NCBI RefSeq assembly: GCF_002940665.1
Contig: NZ_MIGY01000003.1
Location: forward strand, 1,159,573-1,223,572
Source: Xanthomonas arboricola
GTDB lineage: Bacteria; Pseudomonadota; Gammaproteobacteria; Xanthomonadales; Xanthomonadaceae
Direction: 5' to 3'
DNA length: 64,000 bases
Shown here: in pieces, positions 33,379-43,037 of the stretch
Position numbering within the stretch: position 1 is the stretch's first letter
Layout: each line of letters opens with the position of its first letter
Made by a program: the position numbers and the translations under genes
The notes under the pieces: model-generated
Database searches by the model: none
What the model was told of the DNA's origin: nothing
The model's input: only the letters and a program-made list of their open reading frames with translations

Positions 33379-35910
33379 TCACAACGCGCCGCGCAGGGTC
33401 ACCATCACATTGCGTGGTTCGCCGTAATAGCGCCCGTTAACGAAGCTCGACAAGGTGTTGTAGTAGTGCTTGTCGAATACGTTGTTGAGATTGACCGCCA
33501 CCGACCATTGCCGGTTGACCTGGTACCGCGCCAATGCATTCCAGACCGCACGCCCCTGGATCGGCGCGGTGGCGGTGCCGATCTGCCGATACGCCGCGCT
33601 CTGCGCGCTGACACCGCCACCGACGGTGACGTCCTGCAGCGCGCCCGGCAGACGGTAGGTGGTCCATACCCGCAGCAAATGCTTGGGCGTATAGCTGTTG
33701 AAGGTCTGGCCCTGGCTGCTGACATCCTGCAGATAGGTGGTGCGGTTGAAGGTGTAACCGGCAAACACGTTCCAGTCGCGCAGCACCTCGCCGCTGACTT
33801 CGGCATCGAACCCGCGGCTACGCACCTTGCCGCTGTCGATGTAGCAGAAATCGTTGTTGCGGCAGGTGGGGCTGGTGGTCAGGTCGGCCTGGGCGCGGTT
33901 TTTCTGATCGATCTGGAACAGCGCAAACGCGCTATTGATGCGCCCGTCCAGCCACTCCCCCTTGACGCCCAGCTCGTAGTTGGCGCCGGTCATCGGCTTG
34001 AGCATCTCGCCGGCTTCGGTCTGCGCGTTCTGCGGCTGGAAGATGTCCGCATAACTGGCGTAGGCCGACCAGGTCGGGCTCACGGCGTACACCAGGCCGG
34101 CATACGGCGTGACCTGCCCGGTTTCGCGGGTGTGCTCGATCGATTGCGACGGCGACAGCCCGGTGGTGGTGGTGTTCCACAGGGTGTCGTGCCAGCTCAC
34201 GCGGGTGCCGACGATGGCCCGCAACGGATCCGTCAGCTGCCAGCGCAGTGCGCCGTACAAGCCGAACTCGCGCGAGGTGCCATGCCGGGCCTCGCGTGCA
34301 TTGGCGAAGATTTCCGCATCGCTGATCGCCCGCACATTGCGCTGCAGATTGAACACATTGAAGGTCTGGACGTTGTTCTTGTTGCCGTAGACCGTATCCA
34401 CGGTGGTCTCGGCAAAGTTGCTGCCGATCACCAACTCGTGCCTGCGTCCCAGTGCATTGAAATGCCCGATCACATTGGCGTCGAAGCCGAAGACGTCCGC
34501 ATCGGAAATGGTGCGCGCGGCCAGCAACGCGCCGGTGCCGTTGGCCGGATTGATCGCGCGGCTGGAGCTGGCAAATTTCAGATCGTGCAGCTCGCGCACC
34601 TGCACCGCACTGAGCTTGAACACCCAGTCGGCATTGAAGCGATGGTCCAGGTCCAGATACAGCCCGCGATTGGACGAGGACTGCCGGTTCCATGCCGCAC
34701 CCAGATTGGTCTGGCGCGGCAGGCCGATATCGCGGCCATCGCTGAAACTGGGCAGACCGCCGAAGAACGGCCGGCCTTCCACCTGTTCGTAGCTCACGCC
34801 CAGGCTGAGCTGGGTCTGTGGCGAGAGCGTGTAATCGAGCGTGCCGTAGTAGGTGGGTGTGCGGCGCGTGACCCCATCGACGAACGAGCGCTGGTCCTGG
34901 TAATCGATCACCCCGCGCGCGCGCAATGCGCCATCGGCACTGAGGTTGGCGCTGCCATCGATCAGCGCACCGTAGCGGTCCCAGCTGCCGCCCTGCACCA
35001 TCACGCTCACGCCCGGCACATCCAGCGCACGCTTGCGCACCAGGTTCACCGCACCGCCGGGGTTGCCCGCGCCCTGCAGCAGGCCGGCCGCACCGCGCAG
35101 CACTTCGGCGCGATCGTAGATGCCCATGTTGGCGCTGTAGTTGCTCGCACGGCCATACATGCCGCGATTGAGCGGCACGCCGTCGTACTGCACCGTGGTG
35201 ATGTCGAACCCGCGCGAATAGATGTACTTGCCGCCCTGCGGGCTCTGCACGATGGTGATGCCGGTGGTGCTGGCCAGCGCGTCGTAGACCGAGATGATGT
35301 TCTGCTCGTCCATCAACTGACGGGTGACCACGCTGATCGACTGCGGGATGTCCTTGAGCGACTGCTCGCCGCGGCCGATGCTGACCGCGCGCGCGGTATA
35401 GCTGCCGGTGCCGCTGGTGGTCGCACTGCGGTTGGCCTGCGCGGTCACCTTGACGGTGGGCAGCAGCCACGCGTCCACCTCGCTGTTGCTCGCGCTCAGC
35501 TGCGGCGCGGCACGCAGCACGTAGCCGCCGGTCTGCAACGGGACGGCCTGCAAGCCGCTGCCAGCCAGCAGCGCAGCCAGGGCGGCCGATGCGGTGTAGC
35601 TGCCATCCAGGCCGGCGGTGGTCTTGCCGTCGGTCTGCGCGGCGGTGAAGCTCAGCAACAGGTTGGCCGAACCGGCCAGCTCACGCAGCGCCGGCGCCAA
35701 CGGGCCGGCGGGAATGCGATAGGCCTGGCGTGCCTCCTGCGTGGCAGGCGCGGCCTGGGCGATTGCATCGGGCACCCCCGCATACAAGGCCAGGCTGCAG
35801 AGCGCAACCGCCACGGCCGTGCCGAGCGGCCGCTGCACGGCCTGTACCAGGGTATTGCGCTGCAACGACGAAGAGGAAAGGTGGCCGCGGCGGCGGGCAG
35901 TGATCGACAT
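33379..35910 (-). CDS. FecA/FpvA-type TonB-dependent siderophore receptor with STN domain
   Basis: Outer-membrane gated channel for a ferric siderophore. The 843-residue precursor has a signal peptide ending at about residue 52 (DAIAQA), an STN signalling domain (about 60-130, RIPAGPLAPALRELAGSANL), a plug (about 150-270; SLKDIPQSISVVTRQLMDEQ, LRGAAGLLQGAGNPGGAVNL) and a 22-strand barrel. The STN domain means it also signals through the FecR/FecI pair encoded just upstream. The substrate cannot be read from the sequence; the plug resembles hydroxamate receptors of the FhuE/FoxA type. It lies 118 bp after fecR. The C-terminus ends in Leu rather than the usual Phe. Confidence 0.93.
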   Translation of the reverse strand: MSITARRRGHLSSSSLQRNTLVQAVQRPLGTAVAVALCSLALYAGVPDAIAQAAPATQEARQAYRIPAGPLAPALRELAGSANLLLSFTAAQTDGKTTAGLDGSYTASAALAALLAGSGLQAVPLQTGGYVLRAAPQLSASNSEVDAWLLPTVKVTAQANRSATTSGTGSYTARAVSIGRGEQSLKDIPQSISVVTRQLMDEQNIISVYDALASTTGITIVQSPQGGKYIYSRGFDITTVQYDGVPLNRGMYGRASNYSANMGIYDRAEVLRGAAGLLQGAGNPGGAVNLVRKRALDVPGVSVMVQGGSWDRYGALIDGSANLSADGALRARGVIDYQDQRSFVDGVTRRTPTYYGTLDYTLSPQTQLSLGVSYEQVEGRPFFGGLPSFSDGRDIGLPRQTNLGAAWNRQSSSNRGLYLDLDHRFNADWVFKLSAVQVRELHDLKFASSSRAINPANGTGALLAARTISDADVFGFDANVIGHFNALGRRHELVIGSNFAETTVDTVYGNKNNVQTFNVFNLQRNVRAISDAEIFANAREARHGTSREFGLYGALRWQLTDPLRAIVGTRVSWHDTLWNTTTTGLSPSQSIEHTRETGQVTPYAGLVYAVSPTWSAYASYADIFQPQNAQTEAGEMLKPMTGANYELGVKGEWLDGRINSAFALFQIDQKNRAQADLTTSPTCRNNDFCYIDSGKVRSRGFDAEVSGEVLRDWNVFAGYTFNRTTYLQDVSSQGQTFNSYTPKHLLRVWTTYRLPGALQDVTVGGGVSAQSAAYRQIGTATAPIQGRAVWNALARYQVNRQWSVAVNLNNVFDKHYYNTLSSFVNGRYYGEPRNVMVTLRGAL

Positions 35911-36028
35911 GCTGTTCCCACAAAGGTTTGGTGTCGCACTGACACCGTCATTGGGGAGGTGCCACAACGGCGGCGATCGGGCAGCCCGGATGCAAACTTT
36001 TTTCGGCGACGTGCCGGCTGGCGGCGCC

Positions 36029-37078
36029 TCAGCCCTGCCCGGCTGCCTGCACCGTCACCCAGTAACGGCTGCGCCGGCTCACCCGCACCGGCAGCACGCT
36101 GGGCAGCATCGCCAGGATGCGGTCGGTGTCGTCCAGCGGGAACACGCCGGAGACGCGCAGGCTGCCCACCTGCGGGTCGCAGCGCAGCAGCCCGGAGCGA
36201 TAACGGCCCAGCTCGGCGATGAAGGTATCCAGGCGCCACTCGTCGGCGATCAGCTGCCCGCGCACCCAGGCCGCGGCCTGCGTATCGACCGGCGCGATGG
36301 CGCCGAGCGCGTCGGCAGTAAACCGACACTGCTCGCCCGCATGCACGCGCCCGACGGCCGGCGCGACCGCGCGTGGCCGCACCTCCACCGCGCTTTCCAG
36401 CACGCTCAGCTGGGTGTCGTCCTCGCCCTGGCGCACGCAAAAGCGCGTCCCCAATGCATGGATATCGCCCTGCGCGGTGCGCACCAGCAACGGCTGCGCA
36501 TCGTGGCCCGCGCCCAGCGCGTGCGCGGTGGTCACCATGATCTCGCCGGCCAGCAGCCGCAGCAGCCGCTGCTGCGCATCGAACCGCACATCGATGGCGC
36601 TGCGCGTGTTGAGGGTGATGCGGCTGCCGTCCTGCAACTGCACCTCGCGGCGCTGGCCGGTCGCGGTGGCGTAATCGGCGGTGGCGCGCTGCCAGCGTTC
36701 GGTGCGCGAGGCCAGCACGCCGGTGGCCCCGGCCACCCCGCCCCACAGCAGCAGATTCAGCGCCTTGCGCCGGCCCGGCGATGCCTGGCCGTTGCTGCCC
36801 GCATACGGCGACAGGCTGCGATAGGCCGCCTGCGGGGTCAGCGTCTTCAGCCGCCCGGTCACCGCCTCGATATGCGCCCACGCCCGCGCATGGTCCGGAT
36901 GCGCATCGCGCCACTGTTGCCAGCGCTGCAGCTGCGCCTGGCTCGCGGTGCCGGACATCAGCACCGTCAGCCACTGCGCGGCCTGGTCGGCGACCTCGGC
37001 GCTGATCGGTTGCCCGCCGGCCAGCGGTGCTCGCTGGCCGGCAGCGGTGCGCGCACGGCGCGAGGCGGCATCAGCCAT
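36029..37078 (-). CDS. FecR-type transmembrane anti-sigma/sigma regulator
   Basis: The 349-residue product has a cytoplasmic N-terminal domain with the FecR signature AAQWLTVLMSG...QRWQQWRDAHPDHARAW (about residues 33-66), a hydrophobic segment at about 105-123 (LNLLLWGGVAGATGVLAS) and a periplasmic FecR domain (about 130-345; LQDGSRITLNTRSAIDV). It should carry the signal from the receptor's STN domain to the sigma factor encoded 9 bp upstream. The start at 37078 follows the sigma stop closely. Confidence 0.93.
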   Translation of the reverse strand: MADAASRRARTAAGQRAPLAGGQPISAEVADQAAQWLTVLMSGTASQAQLQRWQQWRDAHPDHARAWAHIEAVTGRLKTLTPQAAYRSLSPYAGSNGQASPGRRKALNLLLWGGVAGATGVLASRTERWQRATADYATATGQRREVQLQDGSRITLNTRSAIDVRFDAQQRLLRLLAGEIMVTTAHALGAGHDAQPLLVRTAQGDIHALGTRFCVRQGEDDTQLSVLESAVEVRPRAVAPAVGRVHAGEQCRFTADALGAIAPVDTQAAAWVRGQLIADEWRLDTFIAELGRYRSGLLRCDPQVGSLRVSGVFPLDDTDRILAMLPSVLPVRVSRRSRYWVTVQAAGQG

Positions 37079-37087
37079 CCGCGCAGC

Positions 37088-37597
37088 TCACGCCGACAGG
37101 GCGAACAGGCAATGCCGGTTGGCACGCGTGAGATATTGCTTGACCGAGCTGCTGGACACGCCCAGCCGCTGCGCGATCTGCGCGTAGCTCAGCTCCTGCA
37201 GGTGCGCTAACAAAAAGGCTTCCTTCACCTTGGGCGGCAGCCCATCCAGCGCCTGGTCCACCTGCTGCACCGCTTCCAGCGCCAGCAGTTGCAGCTCCGG
37301 CGACGGCGCCAGTTCTTCCGGCAGCGCAGCCAGCAGCTCCAGGTAGCTGGTTTCCAGCAACTTGCGCCGCTGCCGGTGCGCCATCAACCGGCGCGCGATG
37401 GTGGCCAGGAACGGGCGCGGCTCGCGGATCTCGTCGGCCGCACCCGCGCTGATCACGCTGATGAAGGTGTCCTGCGCCAGGTCGGCAGCCACGAACGCAT
37501 CGCCCAGCTTGCGCCGCAGCCAGCCCTGCAGCCAGCCGTGGTGGTCGGTGTACAGGCGCTCCACCTGCTGATGAAGCGCGCCTTGCGTGACCGACAC
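37088..37597 (-). CDS. FecI-type ECF sigma factor
   Basis: The 169-residue product is a small ECF sigma: region 2 (LVADLAQDTFISVI-like segment near 38-52), region 4 (ALDGLPPKVKEAFLLAHLQE and SYAQIAQRLGVSSSSVKQYL near 110-155). The start is the GTG at 37597, chosen because AGGAGG lies five bases upstream; longer in-frame starts lack a ribosome binding site and add unrelated residues. A Fur box lies 49 bp upstream. It should direct transcription of the receptor operon when the siderophore is bound. Confidence 0.92.
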   Translation of the reverse strand: MSVTQGALHQQVERLYTDHHGWLQGWLRRKLGDAFVAADLAQDTFISVISAGAADEIREPRPFLATIARRLMAHRQRRKLLETSYLELLAALPEELAPSPELQLLALEAVQQVDQALDGLPPKVKEAFLLAHLQELSYAQIAQRLGVSSSSVKQYLTRANRHCLFALSA

Positions 37598-37645
37598 GAT
37601 GACCTCCTGAACGGCTGGACCCGGGCGGCAAGGCGCCCGGCGATA

Positions 37646-37664
37646 AATGAGAATTGATCTCATT
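37646..37664. promoter_or_regulatory. Fur box upstream of the FecI-type sigma gene
   Basis: The 19-bp dyad AATGAGAATTGATCTCATT closely matches the Fur consensus of three NAT(A/T)AT-type hexamers and is an exact palindrome apart from the central bases. Position just before the sigma gene implies iron repression of the whole iron-uptake operon. Confidence 0.8.
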
Positions 37665-37845
37665 CTAACGGAAGCCGGCGGCGTGTGCAGGCAAAGCGGC
37701 TGGCCATTCCCATCACGCCGGTCGAGGACTTGCGGGCCGTTGCCGCCCACGGCGACCCGGCAGTGGCCTGGCCAACCCTTCAACATCTGCGCGTTTCGCG
37801 CGGTGAGCGGAGGCGAAGTGGCTTGACTGGCCAACCTTCAGGCAA

Positions 37846-37883
37846 TAAAAAAGCCCGCTTGCAGCGAACTGCCAGCGGGCTTT
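37846..37883. terminator. Intrinsic terminator of the AsmA-like gene pair
   Basis: Stem AAAGCCCGCT / AGCGGGCTTT with an A-run (reverse-strand T-run) at its left edge, 135 bp downstream of the stop of the reverse-strand gene ending at 38018. Confidence 0.75.
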
Positions 37884-38017
37884 GCTCCCTCCCCCACGTC
37901 GGGATGCAGGAGCATAGTGCGCGCCCCGAACGCCACTTGCACGCTGCACTGCAAAACAACACCAGGCAGTACAGAACTGGCGCTTTTTCCTTCACGTCGC
38001 GTTGGCGCGCGGGGACT

Positions 38018-40432
38018 TCAGCGCAGCAGATCGGGCTGGGCCTGATACCACTGCGGAGCATGCAGCAGATGCCATTCCGGGGTCTGGCCGCGCAACCCCA
38101 CCGCCGCGCTCAGCATGCCCCAGCGCGCGAGCAGACTGCCGCTGCGTTGGCTGCCCTGCAAGCGCAAGCGCGCATCCACCTGGAAGCGCTCGTTGCGCGC
38201 CTGCAGCCGATCGACGATGACGGTGTCGCCCTGCCAATGCACACGCCCGGTCACCTGCGCCTGGCCTGCATCCACCAGCCGCAGCATCCAGTTCGGGATC
38301 GAACGATCGCGCGCGTACAGCGACATCAAGAAAGCCAGATCGCGCACCTGGATGCGCACGCGTCCGTCCACACCGACCGGCTGGCGCCATTGCATGCGGG
38401 TGTCTTCCAGCACGATGCGCGCCCACCAGCCGTCGCGGCGTTGCCCATCCGGCCCGGTGAATCCGATATTGCGCAGCTGGATGGTGCTGGCATCGAGGCG
38501 AAAGTTTTCCGCATGCAGATCGCCGCGCTGCAAACGCAGATCCGCATCCACATCGCCGCGCAGTGCCAGGCCGGCAAACTGCAGGCGCGCCGCACGTGCG
38601 CCGATGCGCAGGCCGCCCTTACCGATGCGGCCGCCGGGTTCGATCTGCAGATCGCCGCTCAATACACCGTTGCCGCCGTCGAAGCGCAATTGCTGCTGCG
38701 GCAGATAGCGGTTGTAGGCACGCAGATCCGGCACGCGCGCATTGGCGAACAGCAGATGCGCGCGCGTGGCGTCGCGTAACGCGGCCAAGTTGCGCGCGTC
38801 GGCGCGCGTCTGCAGGTCCAGACGCAGGTCGCGGCCCTGCACGAACGGGCGCGTGGGCGCATCGCTGTGCGCAATGGAGAACTGCTGCATCTGCAAGGCA
38901 AGTGCCGGCAGCAGCTGCCCGTGCGCATCGGCGCTCACCCGCAGGTCGGCGCTGGCCTGCCCATCGATCGCATGGCCCATCACGCCGACATGCGCACGCA
39001 CGTGCGGCACCTGCAGGCGACTGCCGGCACCGAGCTGGCCGCGATCGATGCGCAGGTCCGCATCCACCAGCCCGTCGCCTTCCAGCGTCAGCCAGTCCAC
39101 GTCCGGAAACAGCGCCGGAATCCAGCTCAGCGAGGACAGTTGCCAGTGCAGGCGCGCATGCCCGGAGGTGCGCGGCAGCAGGCTGCGCATCGATTGCAGC
39201 GGCAATTGCCGGCCTTGCACGCGCAGATCCGCATCCAATGTCAGCCCGGCATCGGCCGGCTCGGGCATGCTCACCTGCAGGCGCATGTCCTGATCCACCT
39301 GCAGTTGCGCTGCAAGCTCGCCCAACAGGGCGGCCGGCGTGCGCGTGCTGTCGTGCAGGGGTGCGCGCCATTGCAGTTGGCTGCCGGGCTGCAAGGCGCC
39401 GCGCGTCCAGCGCAACTGCCCATCCGCACGCCCTTTGCCGGCGCGTGTGGCGAGCGTATGGCGCCCCTGCGCATTACGTACGACATCCAGTGCCGCGGTG
39501 TCGCCATGCACGCTCACCTGCGCATCGGCCAGCTGCAGCACCGCCAGCCCACGTGCCTGATCCGGTGCATGCCGCGCGATGCTGGCTTCGATGCGCAGCT
39601 GGCCGTTGCGCAGCACTTCGCTGTCACCCCAGCGCATGCGTGCGTTGTCGAAGCTCGCCCGCGAGGGAAACACTTCCATCGGCCCGCCGCGCAACTGCTT
39701 GAACAGGCCGAGCTGCAGCTGACCATCGCCTTCGATCCGCAGCTGACGCAGCGTCACTGCCTGGACCTGATCGGCGACGATGCGATTGAACTGCAGGGTC
39801 CAGGCCGGAGCGGTCGATGGACGACCCGCAGGTGCGCCGGCGATGTTGGCGACCCCGGCGGAGTGCGGCACGCGGGCGGCCGCGCCGGTCGTCGGTGCGG
39901 GCGGCTGCGTGCTCGCCACGACGTCCGTGGTGCGTGTGGGTGGTTTGTCCTGCGCGGTCGTTGGCGGCGGCGTACCGGCTGCGCTAGTCAGCGGAGCGGC
40001 AGCCACCTGCGTGCTCGGCGCTGTCGCCGGTGCTGGCGTCGCCGCGGTATCGGCTGTGGGCACGGCCGCCTGCATGCCGCCACGCACCCCGTGCGCATGC
40101 AGCTCCGGCACCAGCAACTGCCGATGCAGCAACGGCAACAGCCGCACCTGCCCGCTCATGCGCTGCGCGCTGACGTTCCAGCGGGTGCGTGCCGAGCGGC
40201 CTTGCAACTCCACCTTCCACAGCGTCAGCCGGCCCGGCCACCAGGTCACTGCCGGGCCCCAGTGCATGGTGAACCTGTCCGGCTTGCGATTGAGCGCGGC
40301 CGGCCCGAGTGGCGTGTTGAGCAACAGGTTGCCGAGCAGCAGATAGCTTGCGTACACCACCAGCAACGCCAGCAACGGCCAACGCACCGGGCGCGGCAAG
40401 GTGTGCCAGCGGGCGCGAACAGGCATCGTCAT
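38018..40432 (-). CDS. AsmA/YdbH-like envelope protein, paralogue 1
   Basis: The 804-residue product has one N-terminal TM (about 15-40; PLLALLVVYASYLLLGNLLL) and a long periplasmic region of repeating beta-strands, like AsmA, YdbH and TamB proteins that bridge the envelope and move phospholipids. Conserved opening motifs are NTPLGPAALNRKPDRFTMHWGPA and GGPMEVFP. It differs from its neighbour by a roughly 70-residue Ala/Pro/Thr insert (about residues 120-190). It shares the motif order, the N-terminal TM and many segments with the next upstream gene and lies 205 bp after it. The ATG at 40432 fits the TM start. Confidence 0.8.
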   Translation of the reverse strand: MTMPVRARWHTLPRPVRWPLLALLVVYASYLLLGNLLLNTPLGPAALNRKPDRFTMHWGPAVTWWPGRLTLWKVELQGRSARTRWNVSAQRMSGQVRLLPLLHRQLLVPELHAHGVRGGMQAAVPTADTAATPAPATAPSTQVAAAPLTSAAGTPPPTTAQDKPPTRTTDVVASTQPPAPTTGAAARVPHSAGVANIAGAPAGRPSTAPAWTLQFNRIVADQVQAVTLRQLRIEGDGQLQLGLFKQLRGGPMEVFPSRASFDNARMRWGDSEVLRNGQLRIEASIARHAPDQARGLAVLQLADAQVSVHGDTAALDVVRNAQGRHTLATRAGKGRADGQLRWTRGALQPGSQLQWRAPLHDSTRTPAALLGELAAQLQVDQDMRLQVSMPEPADAGLTLDADLRVQGRQLPLQSMRSLLPRTSGHARLHWQLSSLSWIPALFPDVDWLTLEGDGLVDADLRIDRGQLGAGSRLQVPHVRAHVGVMGHAIDGQASADLRVSADAHGQLLPALALQMQQFSIAHSDAPTRPFVQGRDLRLDLQTRADARNLAALRDATRAHLLFANARVPDLRAYNRYLPQQQLRFDGGNGVLSGDLQIEPGGRIGKGGLRIGARAARLQFAGLALRGDVDADLRLQRGDLHAENFRLDASTIQLRNIGFTGPDGQRRDGWWARIVLEDTRMQWRQPVGVDGRVRIQVRDLAFLMSLYARDRSIPNWMLRLVDAGQAQVTGRVHWQGDTVIVDRLQARNERFQVDARLRLQGSQRSGSLLARWGMLSAAVGLRGQTPEWHLLHAPQWYQAQPDLLR

Positions 40433-40637
40433 GACGGCAGGCTCCTGAAGACCGCGCACGCGGCGTGGCGCAGTGTGCCAAGGAAACCGTGAGCGCGGTG
40501 CGCAGCGGCGATTGCGGCTGGGCACCGGCAGGCTGCCCGGTGTGCATTGGATGTCCTACACGCCCGGCAGTACGCGCACTGCCTTTTCGAAGACGGCAAA
40601 GCTGGCCGCAATACGCAAGCCTCAGACAACGAGCCGC

Positions 40638-42815
40638 TTACTTCGCCTTCGACACCGCCGGCAACAGCCCCGGCTGCCCGTCGTACCACTCGCGCGCGCC
40701 GGCAAGATGCCACTGGCGCTGTTTGCCATCGAGCTCGATCCCGGCGCCCAGCACGCCCCAGCGCAGATACAGATCGCCGCGCCGCTGTTCGTCGTTCAAG
40801 GCCAGCCGTGCACGCAGCGACAGCCGCGCATTCTCCGCATGCAGGTCGTCGATCAGCAGCTGCTGCTTGCGCCAACGCACCCTGCCGGTGGCGTCGAACT
40901 CGCCCGAATCCAGCAGGCCCAACACCCAGCGCGGATAGTCGGCACGTTGCGCAAACACCGACAGCAGCGGCGCGACATCGCGCATGCGGATCGCTGCATC
41001 GGCATCCAGCTGGAACGGTGCGCTGGCCTGGATGGTGCCGGCACCGACCTGCATCTGCCCCCACCAGTCGGCATTGGTGCTGTCGTCGCCCACACGCATA
41101 TTGCGCAGGCGCACGCGCGTGCCGCTGAGATCGAAGAACTTGTTCTTGAAATCGGCACGCTGCAGCTGCGCCTGCAATTCGGCATCGCCGCGCATCTGCA
41201 CACCGGCCAGCGCCAGATGCGCGCCCTGCCCGCGCAGGTTGGCATGGCCACTGCCCACATCGCCGGCGGCATTGATCGCCACATCGCCGGTCAGGCTGCC
41301 GCTGCCGCCGAGCAGGCGCACGTTCTTGCCCGGCAGGTAACGGTTGTAGACGGTGAGATCGGGTACCCGGGCATCGCTGAAACGCAGCTGCGCCTTGAGC
41401 GTGTCGCGCAGGCGCGCCAGCTCGGCGTCGCCATGCATGGCCAGCTGCAGATCGCGGCCGTCCAGCAGGAACTGCCTGGGCGCATCGCGCGGCGTGGCCT
41501 TGAAGGTGGGGATGCTCACCTCCAGGTGCGCCTGCGGCGTGGCGGCATCGTCGATGCGTCCATGCGCCTTGGCAATACCGGCAAGCCGCGTATCGAACAC
41601 CTGCGCCACCGCCTCCACGCGCGGAATCTCCAGGCTGCTGCCGCTGGCGAGGCGGCCCTGCGCCAGCCGCAGATCGGCCTCGACCAGGCCGCCGCCTGCG
41701 AGCTGAAACCACGGCTTGCGCACAAACAGCTCGGCAATCCAGTTCAGCGATTCGAACTGCCAGCGCCCACGTACCTGCCCGGACAGGCGCGGCAGCACCT
41801 GCGCAGGATCCTGGAAGGGAATGCTGCGTCCGGCGATGCGCAGATCGGCCTGCAGCTCGCTGCCCGTCTTCTCGTCGCGCGGCAGGCGTGCCTGCACACG
41901 GATGTCGCGCGCCACGTCCAGTTGCAGCGCCAGCATGCCGCGGTCGGTCGCGCCGACGCCGGCCATCAACGGCAGGCGCCAGACCGCATGACTGCCCTCC
42001 TGCAGGGTGCCGCGATCCAGCGTGATATCGGCCTCCACCCGCGCCACCGACGGCCCGCTGCGGATGTCCACGTGCGGCGCGCCGGTGTCGATCTTCAACG
42101 CGACGGTATTGGCCTTCAGCTGCAGGCGCGCGTGGGTGAGGCCGAGCTTGCGCAGGCCCGGCGCCTGGTCGCGGTAGTGGCGCGGAAACTGGAATTGCGC
42201 ATCCAGCTGCGCGCCATTGAACACCTGCACCCCGTCGTAGCTGACCACCGCATCGCGAAAGCCCGCTTCGGAGGGAAACAGCTCCGACGGCCCGCCCTTG
42301 AGCTGCTTGAGGAAGCCGACGCTGCCGTGGCCCTGCCCGGCGATCAGCAACTTGCCCAGGCGCGCACTGCGGATGCTGTTGCTGGTGATCGCATCGAAGC
42401 GCAGCGTCCAGCCCCGATCGCCGCGTGGCGGTGGCGGGATGGGGGTGTCGGAGGTTTCCACTTCCGCGCTCAGCCCGGTGGCGTGCAACCACGGCAAGCG
42501 CACCTCGCGCCGCAGCAGCGGCAGCAACGCCACGCGCGCATTGGCGCGATCGGCGTGAAACACGTAGACCGTGCGGTTGGCCTGCCCGCGCATGCGCACG
42601 TTCCAGGCCATCACCTGCCCCGGAAACACAGTCAGTGCCGGGCCGGTCTGCATGGTGAATTTATGCGGCTGCCGGTTGGTGACGGCATCGAACAACGGCG
42701 TATTGAGGAACAGGTTGCCGGCCAGCAGGTACAGCGCATACAGCGCCACCAGCACGACCACTGCGATACGCCACGGCCGGGGCCAGCGCTGGAAGCGATC
42801 GCGAACAGAGGGCAT
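40638..42815 (-). CDS. AsmA/YdbH-like envelope protein, paralogue 2
   Basis: The 725-residue product has the same layout as the gene downstream: N-terminal TM at about residues 14-38 (WRIAVVVLVALYALYLLAGNLF), the motif NTPLFDAVTNRQPHKFTMQTGPAL, then repeated beta-strand modules and a C-terminal NRYLPGKNVRLLGGSGSLTGD region that parallels NRYLPQQQLRFDGGNGVLSGD in the other protein. The two are clearly tandem duplicates. It lacks the Ala/Pro/Thr insert. By family it is probably an inner-membrane-anchored lipid-transport or envelope-integrity protein; no direct evidence for substrate is available. Confidence 0.8.
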   Translation of the reverse strand: MPSVRDRFQRWPRPWRIAVVVLVALYALYLLAGNLFLNTPLFDAVTNRQPHKFTMQTGPALTVFPGQVMAWNVRMRGQANRTVYVFHADRANARVALLPLLRREVRLPWLHATGLSAEVETSDTPIPPPPRGDRGWTLRFDAITSNSIRSARLGKLLIAGQGHGSVGFLKQLKGGPSELFPSEAGFRDAVVSYDGVQVFNGAQLDAQFQFPRHYRDQAPGLRKLGLTHARLQLKANTVALKIDTGAPHVDIRSGPSVARVEADITLDRGTLQEGSHAVWRLPLMAGVGATDRGMLALQLDVARDIRVQARLPRDEKTGSELQADLRIAGRSIPFQDPAQVLPRLSGQVRGRWQFESLNWIAELFVRKPWFQLAGGGLVEADLRLAQGRLASGSSLEIPRVEAVAQVFDTRLAGIAKAHGRIDDAATPQAHLEVSIPTFKATPRDAPRQFLLDGRDLQLAMHGDAELARLRDTLKAQLRFSDARVPDLTVYNRYLPGKNVRLLGGSGSLTGDVAINAAGDVGSGHANLRGQGAHLALAGVQMRGDAELQAQLQRADFKNKFFDLSGTRVRLRNMRVGDDSTNADWWGQMQVGAGTIQASAPFQLDADAAIRMRDVAPLLSVFAQRADYPRWVLGLLDSGEFDATGRVRWRKQQLLIDDLHAENARLSLRARLALNDEQRRGDLYLRWGVLGAGIELDGKQRQWHLAGAREWYDGQPGLLPAVSKAK

Positions 42816-43037
42816 GGGCGCAGGCAGAAGTCGAGTCTGCCGCCACTATCGCGGTTGCGCTGGCGGCGAAGCGTGAACGTGGCCGGTGCGCAGGGGTGCT
42901 ACTGGCCTGGCCTGGCACGCAACAGGTCGCTTCGCACGCGTTTGACGTCGTCTGCACAGTCGTATTGCACCAAGGTCGCAGCGCGGCCGGCGCATGCAGC
43001 GGCGATAATGGCAGTCCCCTGTCTCGCTGTGCCGCCC

